A stretch of DNA of 64,000 nucleotides from Cellulosimicrobium cellulans (GCF_016921195.1 NZ_JAFGYF010000012.1:47416-111415), one strand, 5' to 3'. Shown: positions 49,949-58,666, numbered from the stretch's first letter. The notes: generated from the sequence alone by a model not told the origin. A program made the numbers and translations.

Positions 49949-51070
49949 TCAGGCGTCGTACCGGAACGCGTCCCAGGCGCCGAGCAGGTACTGGACGCCG
50001 AGCGCGCGGTCGTACAGGCCGTAGCCCGGCCGGGGTTTGTTGGTCGTGTTCTCGTCCCACAGGTGCCGGCCGTGGTCGGGGCGCACGTAGCCCTGGTAGC
50101 CCGCCTCGGCGTACGCGCGCATGATGCCGGTCGTGTCGACGCTGCCCTCGCACGCGCGGTGCGCGACCTCGGTGAAGTCGCCGTTCCCGAGGTGCTTGAT
50201 GTTGCGCACGTGCGTGAAGTGGATGCGGTCCATGAACGTGCGCACGGCGTCGACCGGGTCCTGGTCGGGGTTCGCGGAGAAGCTGCCCAGGCACAGCGTC
50301 AGGCCGTGGTACGGGCTGTCGTGCAGGGACAGCACGCGCGCGAGGTCGTCCTTGGTCGACACGACGCGGGGCCAGCCGAAGACGTCGTAGGGCGGGTCGT
50401 CGGGGTGCACGCCCAGCTTGACGTCGGCCTCCTCGCACGCGGGGATCACCGCGTCGAGGAAGTAGCGGTAGTGGGCGTACATGTCCTCGCGCGTCACGCC
50501 CTCGTAGGCGGCGTCGAGCTCGGTGAAGCTCGCGAGCCGCTCGGGCTCCCAGCCCGGCAGCGTGAGGCCGTGCGTGTTCGCCTCCATGTCCGCGATGAGG
50601 CTCTGCGGCGACATCGCGTCCACGACGGCGCGCTCGAAGAACAGCGCGGTCGAGCCGTCCGGCAGCGGGTGCCACAGGTCGGTGCGCAGCCAGTCGAAGA
50701 CGGGCATGAAGTTGTAGCAGACGACCTTCACCCCGGCCCGGCCCAGCCGGCGGATCGTCGTCACGTAGTTCTCGATCGCCTCGTCGCGGCTGCGCCCGAG
50801 GACGGTCCTGCCGAGCTTGATCGACTCGTGCACGTTGACGGACTCGACCACCTCGGCGTCGAAGGTCCGGGTGATCCCGCGTGCGCGGGCCTCGTCGCTC
50901 AGGCCGGTGATCCTCGCGACCTCGGCGTCGATCTCCGCCTGCTCCCACACCTCGCCGGCCTGCTTGCCGTGCAGGCTCCACACGATCGTCTCGACACCGG
51001 GGACCTGGCGCACGTGGTCGAGCGTGACCGTGTCGTTCCCCTCGCCATACCAGCGGAACCCCATCTTCAC
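49949..51070 (-). CDS. uxuA: Mannonate dehydratase
   Basis: Converts D-mannonate to 2-keto-3-deoxygluconate in glucuronate breakdown; Mn/Fe-dependent TIM barrel. The product has 373 residues. Family blocks visible: FRWYGEGNDTVTLDHVRQVP at the start, KVVCYNFMPVFDWLRTDL, LGVHPDDPPYDVFGWPRVVS (metal-binding His), CLGSFSANPDQDP and HFTHVRNIKHLGNGDF near the end. GTG at 51070 overlaps the uxuB stop by four bases and has AGGAGA seven bases upstream. Confidence 0.94.
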   Translation of the reverse strand: MKMGFRWYGEGNDTVTLDHVRQVPGVETIVWSLHGKQAGEVWEQAEIDAEVARITGLSDEARARGITRTFDAEVVESVNVHESIKLGRTVLGRSRDEAIENYVTTIRRLGRAGVKVVCYNFMPVFDWLRTDLWHPLPDGSTALFFERAVVDAMSPQSLIADMEANTHGLTLPGWEPERLASFTELDAAYEGVTREDMYAHYRYFLDAVIPACEEADVKLGVHPDDPPYDVFGWPRVVSTKDDLARVLSLHDSPYHGLTLCLGSFSANPDQDPVDAVRTFMDRIHFTHVRNIKHLGNGDFTEVAHRACEGSVDTTGIMRAYAEAGYQGYVRPDHGRHLWDENTTNKPRPGYGLYDRALGVQYLLGAWDAFRYDA

Positions 51071-52683
51071 GGCGCGGTCTCCTCGTTCCTCGTGCTCGTC
51101 GTGCTGGTGGTGGTCGTGCTCGCGCCGACGACCGCGTCGGCGACGTCGGGCAGGCGCTCTTCCGGGACGCCCGGCAGCAGGCCGGGGAGCAGGACGAGCG
51201 CGCGGACCGCCGCGGCGTCGTCCGCCGCGCCCTCGACCACCGCGCGCAGCTCGTCGCCGCGCGGGTCGTCCACCGTGCGCCCAGCCCGCGACTCCGCGAC
51301 GACGTAGCCGGCCCACGCGGCGAGCGCCGCGACGACGCCCTGCGGCGCCGGGCCGTCCGGGCGGGCGACGAGGAGGTCCGCGAGCGTCGCACCCCAGCGG
51401 AACGGGATCTTCTGCGTCCCGTCCATCGCGACCTGCCGCGTCGTGTGCCCCGTCGCGGGGTTGGCGAACCGGTCGAGCAGCGTCTGCGCGTACGCGGCGA
51501 GGTCGACGCCGTCGGGTGCCTCGAGCGTCGCGAGCGCGTCGGCCTGGAGCGCCCGGGCGCCCGCGGCGAGCGCCGGGTCGGCGACGGCCTCGGCGATCGT
51601 CGCGTGCCCCGCGAGCGAGCCCGCGTACGCGAGGTAGGAGTGCGCCCCGTTGAGCAGGCGCAGCTTCGCGCGCTCGTAGGGCGCGACGTCGCTCGTGAGG
51701 GTCGCCCCGCCCCGCTCCCACGCGGGGCGCGGCCCGGCGAAGCGGTCCTCGATCACCCACTGGAGGAACGGCTCGGCGACGACCAGACCCTCGTCACGCG
51801 CGCCCAGCAGGGTCTCGACCTCGTCGCGCTGCGCGGGCGTCGTCGCGGGCACGATGCGGTCGACCATGCTGCACGGGAACGTCACCGACGCCGCGAGCCA
51901 GGCACGCAGCGCGTCGCCGTCGGCGCCCGGGAGCGCGGCGTCGACCGCCTCCCCCACGAGCCGCGCGAGCACGTGCCCGTTGTCGGCGAGGTTGTCGCAG
52001 CTCAGCACGGTCAGGGGCGCACCACCTGCCCGACGACGCGCGGCGAGCCCGCGCACGAGGAGCCCGACGGCGCTCGTCGCCGGGGCGACACCGGCCGCCT
52101 CGCCGCTCGCCACGTCCGAGCCCGCGCCCGGAGGGCCGGCGGACGCCTCCTCGCGGCGCAGCACGTCGAGGTCGGTCGCGACGGCGTCGACGTCGAGGCG
52201 CCCGTCGGCGCGGCGCGCGTACCCCTTCTCGGTGACGGTCAGCGTCACCACGTGCGTCGTCGCCGCGGCGAGCGCCGCGAGCACCCGCGGCGTCTCCTCG
52301 GCGGGCCACGCGACGTCGGTGACCGACCCCACGACGCGCGGGGACGCGCCGTCGGGCCCGACCGTCAGGACGGTGTACACCCCGCCCTGCGGCCGCAGCT
52401 GGTCGCGCACCGACGCGGAGCGCTGCGTCACGCCGAGGATCCCCCAGCGCGTCTCCCCCGTCGCCCGCGCGGCGTCCTCGGTGACGACCGCCTGGTGCGC
52501 GCGATGGAACGCACCGACGCCGAGGTGGACGATCCCCACCTGCGTCGGACGGACGGGAGCCGGCGGGAACGCGGGGTGTGCCTCGCGGTGCAGGCGCGGT
52601 CGTGCCGACCGTCCTGTGTCGGCCTGCGTCGCAGTGGATGACGTCGGGCCGGGCCGGCTCGGGACGTCGGTCGGGGCGGTCAC
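51067..52683 (-). CDS. uxuB: Fructuronate reductase (mannitol dehydrogenase family)
   Basis: NAD-dependent long-chain dehydrogenase of 538 residues reducing D-fructuronate to D-mannonate, the step before uxuA. The Rossmann part begins VGIVHLGVGAFHRAHQAVV; then SCDNLADNGHVLARLV, and VEPFLQWVIED-like and KLRLLNGAHSYLAYAGSLAG, the last holding the catalytic Lys/Asn/His set of the family. The N-terminal 45 residues are low-complexity. GTG start at 52683 with GGAGG close by. Tagaturonate reductase (UxaB) is a possible alternative, but the direct coupling to uxuA favours UxuB. Confidence 0.88.
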   Translation of the reverse strand: MTAPTDVPSRPGPTSSTATQADTGRSARPRLHREAHPAFPPAPVRPTQVGIVHLGVGAFHRAHQAVVTEDAARATGETRWGILGVTQRSASVRDQLRPQGGVYTVLTVGPDGASPRVVGSVTDVAWPAEETPRVLAALAAATTHVVTLTVTEKGYARRADGRLDVDAVATDLDVLRREEASAGPPGAGSDVASGEAAGVAPATSAVGLLVRGLAARRRAGGAPLTVLSCDNLADNGHVLARLVGEAVDAALPGADGDALRAWLAASVTFPCSMVDRIVPATTPAQRDEVETLLGARDEGLVVAEPFLQWVIEDRFAGPRPAWERGGATLTSDVAPYERAKLRLLNGAHSYLAYAGSLAGHATIAEAVADPALAAGARALQADALATLEAPDGVDLAAYAQTLLDRFANPATGHTTRQVAMDGTQKIPFRWGATLADLLVARPDGPAPQGVVAALAAWAGYVVAESRAGRTVDDPRGDELRAVVEGAADDAAAVRALVLLPGLLPGVPEERLPDVADAVVGASTTTTSTTSTRNEETAP

Positions 52684-52783
52684 GCGGCCTCCAGCGGGTC
52701 TCGGGTGGGCGACGGTGTCGCCCGGGTCGTCGGGCCGGGGCGACGCCCCGGGACAATGCAGTGCGAACGATTGTAGTCATTAG

Positions 52784-52802
52784 CGCACACAGGCGCTGTG
52801 CG
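52784..52802. promoter_or_regulatory. Putative operator upstream of uxuBA
   Basis: Inverted repeat CGCACA-7-TGTGCG, about 100 bases upstream of uxuB. Close by on the minus strand is TACAAT (52770-52775), a possible -10 box, but no good -35 is found at the right distance. A GntR- or LacI-type regulator could bind; none is adjacent. Confidence 0.4.
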
Positions 52803-52867
52803 TCACGCTACGGATGGATGAAAACGTTCGCAGGCACCAGCGTGACGGGCACTCGGGCCGACGGGCG

Positions 52868-53956
52868 TCACCGCACCGGCGTCGTCGTTCTGCGCCCCGT
52901 GAAGTCGGCCGGGCGAACGACCCGCCCGGTCGCGGCAGCCTCACGGATCGCGCACAGGAGCCGGACGGTCGACACGGCGTCGACGACGTCGACCGGGGGC
53001 GGCGCCGCGCCGTCCAGGGCCGCGAGCACCCGTTCCCACTGCACACGGTGACCGGCGTGACCGATCGCGAGCGGGTCGGCCGCGCCGCCCGCCGAGATCC
53101 CCGACGTCGGCGGCGTGACGCCCGGCACGTCCCAGCGGACGACCTCGTCCTGCGCGAGCTCCACCGACCCGCGCGACCCGTGGAGAGCGAGGGTCGCGGG
53201 GAACCCCGGGGGCGTGGCCGTCGTCGTCGTGACGACGCCGAGCGCTCCCGACGCGAGGCGCAGCGTCGCGACGGTCGTGTCCTCGGCGAGGTCCCCCGGG
53301 GTCTCTGCGAGGCTTCTCGTGCGCGCGAGCGTCCCGGACTGCGCCGTGACCGACTCGACCGGCCCGCACAGCCAGCGCAGGAGGTCGACGTTGTGGACGC
53401 CCTGGTTCATGAGCGACCCGCCGCCCTCCGCGGTCGACGACCGCCAGGGTGCTGCGGCGTAGTAGTCGTCGTCCCTGTACCAGGGCACGTGCGTGGCGAC
53501 GAGGCGCAGCTCGCCGAGCGCGCCGTCGTCGAGAGCACGCCGGAGCGCCTGGTGCTGCGGCTCGAAGCGGCGCTGGGAGACCATCGAGACCACCAGCCCG
53601 CGGTCGCGCGCCGTGCGCTCGACGAGGAGCGCGTCCTCGACGGTCACCGCGAGCGGCTTCTCGACGACGACGTGCCTGCCCGCCTCGAGCGCCGCGAGGG
53701 CGAGCCGCGCGTGGCTCCCGCTCGGCGTGCAGACCGCCACGACGTCGACGCCCTCGTGGCGGAGCACGTCGCCCGGCGCCACGTGTGCGGCGCGTCCCCC
53801 CGGGGTCAGGCCGTCGTCGAGGGCCGTCCTCCCGCTGTACGCGACGAGCCGCGCCCGCGGAGCCAGGTCGCGCAGCGCCCGCGCGTGCAGCATGCCGATG
53901 CTGCCCATGCCGACGATCCCGACGCCGACACCAGCCCCCCGCACGGGCCCGCTCAC
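52868..53956 (-). CDS. Gfo/Idh/MocA-family oxidoreductase, end of the THI5-type ABC operon
   Basis: Dehydrogenase of 362 residues. VGIVGMGSIGMLHARALRDL is a canonical GxGxxG; VVAVCTPSGSHARLALAALE and HVVVEKPLAVTVEDALL follow, with the active-site Lys, then GGGSLMNQGVHNVDLLRWL with the His/Asp pair. GTG at 53956 overlaps the ATPase stop (GTGA). In its setting (importer, TIM-barrel isomerase, and a co-regulated 3-keto-disaccharide hydrolase) it is a good candidate for the enzyme that oxidises a glycoside at C3, but this is inference. Confidence 0.88.
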   Translation of the reverse strand: MSGPVRGAGVGVGIVGMGSIGMLHARALRDLAPRARLVAYSGRTALDDGLTPGGRAAHVAPGDVLRHEGVDVVAVCTPSGSHARLALAALEAGRHVVVEKPLAVTVEDALLVERTARDRGLVVSMVSQRRFEPQHQALRRALDDGALGELRLVATHVPWYRDDDYYAAAPWRSSTAEGGGSLMNQGVHNVDLLRWLCGPVESVTAQSGTLARTRSLAETPGDLAEDTTVATLRLASGALGVVTTTTATPPGFPATLALHGSRGSVELAQDEVVRWDVPGVTPPTSGISAGGAADPLAIGHAGHRVQWERVLAALDGAAPPPVDVVDAVSTVRLLCAIREAAATGRVVRPADFTGRRTTTPVR

Positions 53957-54771
53957 TCGGCGACGTGGCTGGCGCCGAGCAGGTCGCGCAGCCGCTCGGC
54001 GGCACTCGTGAACCGGGGGTCGACGAGCGTCGTGCCGTAGTCGCGCTCGTCGGGCAGGCCCGGCTCGAGGATCTCGACGATCCGTCCCGGACGCGGGCTC
54101 ATGACGACGATCCGGCTCCCCAGGAACACCGCCTCGGGCACCGAGTGCGTGACGAGCACGATCGTCGTGCCGGTCTCACGCCAGATGCGATTCATCTCGA
54201 TGTTCATCTGCTCGCGCGTGAGGGCGTCGAGGGCGCCGAACGGCTCGTCCATGAGCAGGACGCGCGGCTCGTGCAGCAAGGCCCGGCACAGCGCGACGCG
54301 CTGCTGCATGCCGCCGGACAGCTCGTGCGGCAGGGCCTTCTCGAAGCCCGTGAGCCCGGTCAGCGCGATGAGCGCGTCCGCGCGCTCGTGCGCCCGGCGC
54401 CGGTCCATCCCCCGCATCTCCGCCTGGAGCAGGATGTTCTTGCGCACCCCGCGCCACTCGAGCAGCGCCGACCGCTGGAACGCAAAGCCGATCTCGCGTT
54501 GCGGGCGCGTGACGGGCTGCCCGTACAGGCGCACGTCGCCCTCGCCGTAGGCGGTGAGGCCCGCGACGATCTTCAGCAGCGTCGACTTGCCGCAGCCGGA
54601 CGGCCCGACGATCGTGACGAACTCGCCCGGCTGGACGCTCAACGACACCTGGTCGAGCGCCACGGTCTCCGACCGCTTCGACGTGAAGCGCATCGTGAGG
54701 TCCCGGACCTCGATGATGGGGTCGGTGCCGAGCGCGTCGGCGGGTGCCGCGAGCGCCGTCGGCGCCGTCAC
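53953..54771 (-). CDS. ABC transporter ATP-binding protein, SsuB/TauB/ThiZ type
   Basis: ATPase of 272 residues with Walker A IVGPSGCGKSTLLKIVAG, Q-loop FAFQRSALLEW, signature LSGGMQQRVALCRA, Walker B VLLMDEPFGALDALTREQMN and switch His in VLVTHSVPEAVFL; this spacing is typical of the nitrate/sulfonate/taurine branch. GTG at 54771 overlaps the binding-protein stop by four bases. It pairs with the permease at 55860 and binding protein at 54768, a complete importer, unlike the other three in the window. Confidence 0.93.
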   Translation of the reverse strand: MTAPTALAAPADALGTDPIIEVRDLTMRFTSKRSETVALDQVSLSVQPGEFVTIVGPSGCGKSTLLKIVAGLTAYGEGDVRLYGQPVTRPQREIGFAFQRSALLEWRGVRKNILLQAEMRGMDRRRAHERADALIALTGLTGFEKALPHELSGGMQQRVALCRALLHEPRVLLMDEPFGALDALTREQMNIEMNRIWRETGTTIVLVTHSVPEAVFLGSRIVVMSPRPGRIVEILEPGLPDERDYGTTLVDPRFTSAAERLRDLLGASHVAE

Positions 54772-55790
54772 AGGTCCGCCCCGAACGCGCCGTCCCAGAA
54801 GTCGGCCGGGGTCGTACCGCCGTCGAACTCCGTGTTCTCGGACAGGAAGGTCAGGGTGTCCGTCCACTGCTCCTCGGTGTTCACGCCGGGGGCAGGGGCG
54901 TCCTCGAGGTTCAGCAGCTCGATCGTCGCGGCGAGCTGCGCCCCCAGCACGGCCTCGTCGGGCGCCTGCTCGGCGCCTGCGGCCATCGCCGCGACCGCCG
55001 CGTCCGGGTCCTCCGACGCTGCGAGGAACGCGCGCGACGTCGCACGCACCATCGCCTCGACGAGCTCCGGGTCGTCCGCGATGAGCGCCTCGTTCGCCAC
55101 GAGGCCGGTGCCGAGCAGGTTCATCCCGAAGTCCGCGAAGGGCAGCGCGTCGACCTCCTCGCCGGTCTGGTTCTCGATCGTCGGCGCCTGGTCGTGGTGG
55201 AAACCCTGGATCGCGTCGACCTTGCCCTCGATGAGCGCGGCGATCTTTCCCGCCGCGTCGACGTTGACCACCGTCACGTCCGCCGGGTCGACGCCGTTGA
55301 GCTCCAGCCACGCCGGGAACGTCCCGTACATCGCGTCGCCCGGCGTGCCCCCGACCGTCTTGCCCACGAGGTCGGCGGGCTCGGTGATGCCCTGCTCGGC
55401 GAAGAACTCCACCGAGCTGGGCCCGGTCTGGAGGAACACGCCCACGCTGCGCACCGGCATGCCCGAGCTGATCGCGTTGGCGAGCGGCGGCGTGTCGGCC
55501 CATCCGAAGTCGGTGTTGCGCTGCGCGACCTGCTGGACGGTGTTCCCCGAGCCGTTGCCCGGCTGGATCGTGAGGTCGATGCCCTCCTCCTCGAAGATCC
55601 CCTGCTCGACGCCGTAGTAGAACGGCGCGTGCTCGCCGTAGGGGACCCAGTTGAGCGTGACGGTGACCTCGGTCAGGCCGCCCTCGCCCTCCGCGGGTCC
55701 CGACGGGTCGGCCGACTGCCCGCAGGCCGCCGTCCCCGCGACCACGACGCCGGCCACCGCCAGCGAGACTGTCAGACGTGCACCACGCAT
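54768..55790 (-). CDS. ABC transporter substrate-binding lipoprotein, NMT1/THI5-like
   Basis: Binding protein of 340 residues. Lipobox TAAC with Cys23. The mature part begins VTVTLNWVPYGEHAPFYYGV and EEEGIDLTIQPGNGSGNTVQ, the NMT1/THI5 pattern seen in importers of pyrimidine precursors, sulfonates and other small planar compounds. Further on is QGITEPADLVGKTVGGTPG. AAGGAG precedes the ATG. The ligand is unknown; a sugar is not typical for this fold, which makes its presence in a glycoside regulon notable. Confidence 0.9.
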   Translation of the reverse strand: MRGARLTVSLAVAGVVVAGTAACGQSADPSGPAEGEGGLTEVTVTLNWVPYGEHAPFYYGVEQGIFEEEGIDLTIQPGNGSGNTVQQVAQRNTDFGWADTPPLANAISSGMPVRSVGVFLQTGPSSVEFFAEQGITEPADLVGKTVGGTPGDAMYGTFPAWLELNGVDPADVTVVNVDAAGKIAALIEGKVDAIQGFHHDQAPTIENQTGEEVDALPFADFGMNLLGTGLVANEALIADDPELVEAMVRATSRAFLAASEDPDAAVAAMAAGAEQAPDEAVLGAQLAATIELLNLEDAPAPGVNTEEQWTDTLTFLSENTEFDGGTTPADFWDGAFGADL

Positions 55791-55859
55791 GGGAAAACTC
55801 CTTCTGCTCGTGCCGCCTCGTCGTCGAGGCGGTGAAATCTGGGGTGGGTCGAGGGCGTG

Positions 55860-56753
55860 TCAGGAGGACGCGAGGACGAGGTTTCCCCGCCGCGACGCGT
55901 GCCACGGGATGAGGAGCCGCTCGAGCAGCTCGACGACGAGGAACAGCACGACGCCGATGAGCGACATGAGGATCAGGTCCGCGAACAGGAGCGGCGCGTC
56001 GAGGTTGCCGCTCGCGAGGAGCAGGACGTACCCGAGACCGCGGTCGGCGCCGACGAACTCGCCGACGACGGCGCCCACCACCGCGAGCGTGACCGCGACC
56101 TTGAGCCCGGACATGAGCTGCGGCAGCGACCCGGGGAAGCGGATCTTGCGGAACGTCTTCCAGCGCGACGCGCCCATGGTCGCCGACATCTCCAGCAGCT
56201 CGGGGTCGATCGACCGCAGCCCCGCGACGGCCGAGACGACGACCGGGAAGAACGCGATGAGCACCGCCAGGACGATCTTGGGCGTCGCGCCGAACCCGAA
56301 CCAGACCACGAGGATCGGGGCGATCGCGATCTTGGGGATGACCTGGGCGAAGAGGATCAGCGGGTAGAGCGACTTCTCGGCCGTCGGCGAGTAGACGAGG
56401 AGGACGGCCGTCGCGACGCCGATCACTGACGCGAGCACGAACCCGACGACCGTCTCCATCGTGGTCACCCAGGTGTGCTCGGCGAGCATGGCCCAGTCCT
56501 CGACCATCGTGTCCCACACGGCCCCCGGCGACGGGACCAGGTACGCCGGCACGAGCTCGCGCCACGCCACGAACCACCACACGGCGAAGAGCGCGACGAG
56601 CACGAGGGCGGGCCGCCAGGCGGCCGACGCGACCGCGAGGACCCGGCTGTCGAACGACGTCGTGCCGCGGCTCCGCGGACCGGAGCGCCGGGCCGCCTCG
56701 GCGGGCGGCCGGGCCGCCGGAGGGGCGGGCCGCGCTTTTTGGGCTGTCGTCAT
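55860..56753 (-). CDS. ABC transporter permease, SsuC/TauC type
   Basis: Inner-membrane subunit of the THI5-type importer, about 297 residues, with a Pro/Ala-rich cytosolic tail and six spans (VLVALFAVWWFVAW first). The EAA-like loop reads LEMSATMGASRWKTFRKIRF. The ATG at 56753 is preferred because GGAGGA lies seven bases upstream; an ATG at 56819 overlapping the isomerase stop (ATGA) would add 22 residues. The binding-protein gene follows after 69 bases. Confidence 0.9.
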   Translation of the reverse strand: MTTAQKARPAPPAARPPAEAARRSGPRSRGTTSFDSRVLAVASAAWRPALVLVALFAVWWFVAWRELVPAYLVPSPGAVWDTMVEDWAMLAEHTWVTTMETVVGFVLASVIGVATAVLLVYSPTAEKSLYPLILFAQVIPKIAIAPILVVWFGFGATPKIVLAVLIAFFPVVVSAVAGLRSIDPELLEMSATMGASRWKTFRKIRFPGSLPQLMSGLKVAVTLAVVGAVVGEFVGADRGLGYVLLLASGNLDAPLLFADLILMSLIGVVLFLVVELLERLLIPWHASRRGNLVLASS

Positions 56754-56815
56754 CGTGCGGTCCTCCATGGTCGTGGTCCTGGTGGTCGGCGGGGCGTCCG
56801 GGCCGGGCGCGTCGG

Positions 56816-57642
56816 TCATCGGAACGGCACCGCCTCGGCGTCGAGGATCGTGGTGAAGGCCTCCCAGGCCTCCGTGAACAGCTCCGGCCCGGAGAACCCG
56901 CCGAGGCTGTGGGCCTCGCTCAGGTGGGGCTCGAGCGAGAAGAACCCGTCGAAGCCGTCGTCGCGCAGCGCACGCACGGTCTCGGGCACCTCGCCGTCGC
57001 CGCGTCCCGCGGGCACGACGGCGCCCGTCGCCGCAAGTGCGTCCTTCACCTGGACGTACTCCAGGTACGGGCGCAGCAGGGCGTAGCCGTCGGTGTAGGG
57101 GCGTACGCCCACCTGGACGAAGTTCGCCGAGTCCCACGCGAGCGCCAGGTGCGGCGACCCGACGGACTCGACCACGTCCAGGCACCTTTCCGGGACGTCG
57201 CCGTAGATGTCCTTCTCGTTCTCGTGGACCAGCACGACACCGGCCGCGCGCGCCACCTCGGCGAGCGCCGCCATCCGGCGCAGGACGACGTCGCGCCACG
57301 ACGCCGGGTCGGTCCCCGGGCGCACGAAGAACGAGAAGACGCGGACGTACGGGCCTCGAGCTGCCGTGCGACGCGCGCGGCGTGCCGCATCCGGTCGAGG
57401 TGAGACTCGAAGTCGTCGTCGACGGAGATCTTGCCGACGGGAGACCCGATGCTGGAGACGCGGAGGTCGTGCTTGCGCAGCAGGCTCGCGACCCGCTCCA
57501 GCTGGTCGTCGTCGAGGTCCAGCACGTTGGTGCCCCACGCGCTGCGGAGCTCGACGAACCCCAGCCCGAGCTCGGAGGCGACGACGCACTGCGTCTCGAC
57601 GTCGGGCGAGATCTCGTCCGCAAAGCCCGAGAGCGTCCACAT
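56816..57642 (-). pseudogene. Sugar-phosphate isomerase/epimerase (AP-endonuclease-2 fold), one-base frameshift
   Basis: TIM-barrel protein of the xylose-isomerase-like/AP-endonuclease-2 family, first gene of the operon. The N-terminal part (57642 to about 57351) reads MWTLSGFADEISPDVETQCV and LRVSSIGSPVGKISVDDDF; the rest, in another frame, reads YVRVFSFFVRPGTDPASW, VLVHENEKDIYGD and LALAWDSANFVQVG, the family's metal-binding Glu and Asp blocks. Adding one base at 57350/57351 joins RQLEAR to YVRVFSFF and gives a normal 275-residue enzyme. RBS AAGGGAGG. Relatives include sugar epimerases and enzymes acting on 3-keto-glycosides. Probably a recent lesion or a sequencing error. Confidence 0.86.
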
Positions 57643-57841
57643 CGTGCGCCCTCCCTTCTGCTGATCGCTCCCGGTCGACGACGCGGCCGGCACCGTGAGC
57701 CCGCCGACCGCAGCCTCCGGCCCGGGGAGGGGCGAGTGCGGAGGGGGCCGGCACGGGGCCGGTGAGGCGAGGACGCGGGGTCGTACGGGACGGTGGTCGA
57801 GGTCCTGCGCACGGAGCTCGTTCTCCGTGCGCCTGGCATGG

Positions 57842-57893
57842 ACAGTAGGTGCGGGCCAAGGCGTGGACAACGAGTTGCCGTTTGTTGCACCTG
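57842..57893 (-). promoter_or_regulatory. Promoter and operator of the THI5-type ABC operon
   Basis: On the minus strand TTGTCC (57865-57870), 17 bases, TACTGT (57842-57847). The -35 box is embedded in an operator at 57865-57893 with the palindrome-like GGCAACTCGTTGTCC preceded by GCAACAA. The 29-base stretch is identical at 26 of 29 positions to the promoter of the secreted protein at 59700-59728. The message would start about 190 bases before the isomerase ATG. Confidence 0.8.
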
Positions 57894-57982
57894 ACAGCGC
57901 AGGACGATACCGCCGGATGGGGCCCGCACGGATCTGCGGGCGCCCGTCCTCGACGTGGTCGCGACGCACGCAGGAAGGAGTG

Positions 57983-57997
57983 GTTGCCGTCGGTTGC
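57983..57997. promoter_or_regulatory. Additional LacI-site-like repeat
   Basis: GTTGCC-4-GTTGC, the same spacing as in the two promoter operators (57874-57888 and 59705-59719). It lies in the 431-base gap 57643-58073, which otherwise holds only the operon promoter. Confidence 0.5.
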
Positions 57998-58073
57998 CAC
58001 CGGTCGACACCGACGGGGCGACCGCCGGCCGACGGCTCCCGCACGGTGGACGCGCCCTGGGGTCGCCCGTGCG

Positions 58074-58361
58074 TCAGACGACCGGGTCGGGCGCGGTGCC
58101 GAGGTCGAGCGCGACGAGCCGGAAGCCCGCCGACCGGACGGCCCGCAGGACCTCGCCGCGCAGCGGCTCGCTCGCCACGACGGGCAGCTCGGCCTGGGGG
58201 GCCTCGACCCGGGCGAGGTCGCCGTGGTGGTGGACCCGCAGGTCCTCCAGGCCGAGTCGGCGCAGCTCGCTCTCGGCCGCCTCGACCTGGACGGCGGCCT
58301 CGCCGTCGCGGGCCCGGTCGACGGCGAGGTCGACCGGCGGCGCCTGGTCGGTGCGGCTCAT
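58074..58361 (-). CDS. Small protein resembling the C-terminal domain of LarE
   Basis: Open frame of 95 residues. Residues about 25-90 (VEAAESELRRLGLEDLRV, HHHGDLARVEAP, VLRAVRSAGFRLVALDL) match the end of LarE, the sulfur transferase that builds the nickel-pincer cofactor, but the ATP-pyrophosphatase domain that should precede is absent and the final Gly-Phe-Arg-Ser-Gly segment is changed (LGTAPDPVV). No clear RBS. It is either a decayed remnant or a stand-alone small protein. Flanked on both sides by GTTGCC-type operator repeats. Confidence 0.55.
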   Translation of the reverse strand: MSRTDQAPPVDLAVDRARDGEAAVQVEAAESELRRLGLEDLRVHHHGDLARVEAPQAELPVVASEPLRGEVLRAVRSAGFRLVALDLGTAPDPVV

Positions 58362-58503
58362 CGACGCTGTCCGCCGGGCACGACCGCGACGGCGCCGGAG
58401 GGTCGGGGTCCAGGCCGCCGACGTGCCGCCGTCGGGCGCCGGGACGCGTTCGCACGCGAGATCACGGAGCCATTGGAGGATGCCTGTCGGGGCCCGTCAA
58501 GGA

Positions 58504-58518
58504 GTTGCCGTCGGTTGC
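58504..58518. promoter_or_regulatory. Additional LacI-site-like repeat
   Basis: GTTGCC-4-GTTGC again, nearly identical to the copy at 57983, followed by GGGGTTGTC. It lies about 110 bases upstream of the lacI promoter, in the 305-base gap 58362-58666. Confidence 0.5.
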
Positions 58519-58618
58519 CGTGGGGTTGTCACGGGACGCACCGCGGGGCGGGTCGGGCACGAGGCGGGCCCAGCGCGCGTACCGGCTGGTCACGCGGCAC
58601 GACCGCGACACGAGGGCG

Positions 58619-58658
58619 ACAACCGGTTGTTGTCCGCCGCTGTCAGGGCCGTTACAGT
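58619..58658 (+). promoter_or_regulatory. lacI promoter with overlapping operator
   Basis: TTGTCC (58630-58635), 17 bases, TACAGT (58653-58658), ending eight bases before the ATG, so the message is leaderless. The palindrome ACAACCGGTTGT (58619-58630) abuts the -35 box and is a likely autoregulatory site. Confidence 0.7.
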
Positions 58659-58666
58659 CCGACCGC

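Noticed and set aside
57643..57900. TPP (THI-box) riboswitch before the THI5-type importer operon
   Set aside because: No CTGAGA/ACCTGA-type core was found in the leader; the region instead has a LacI operator.
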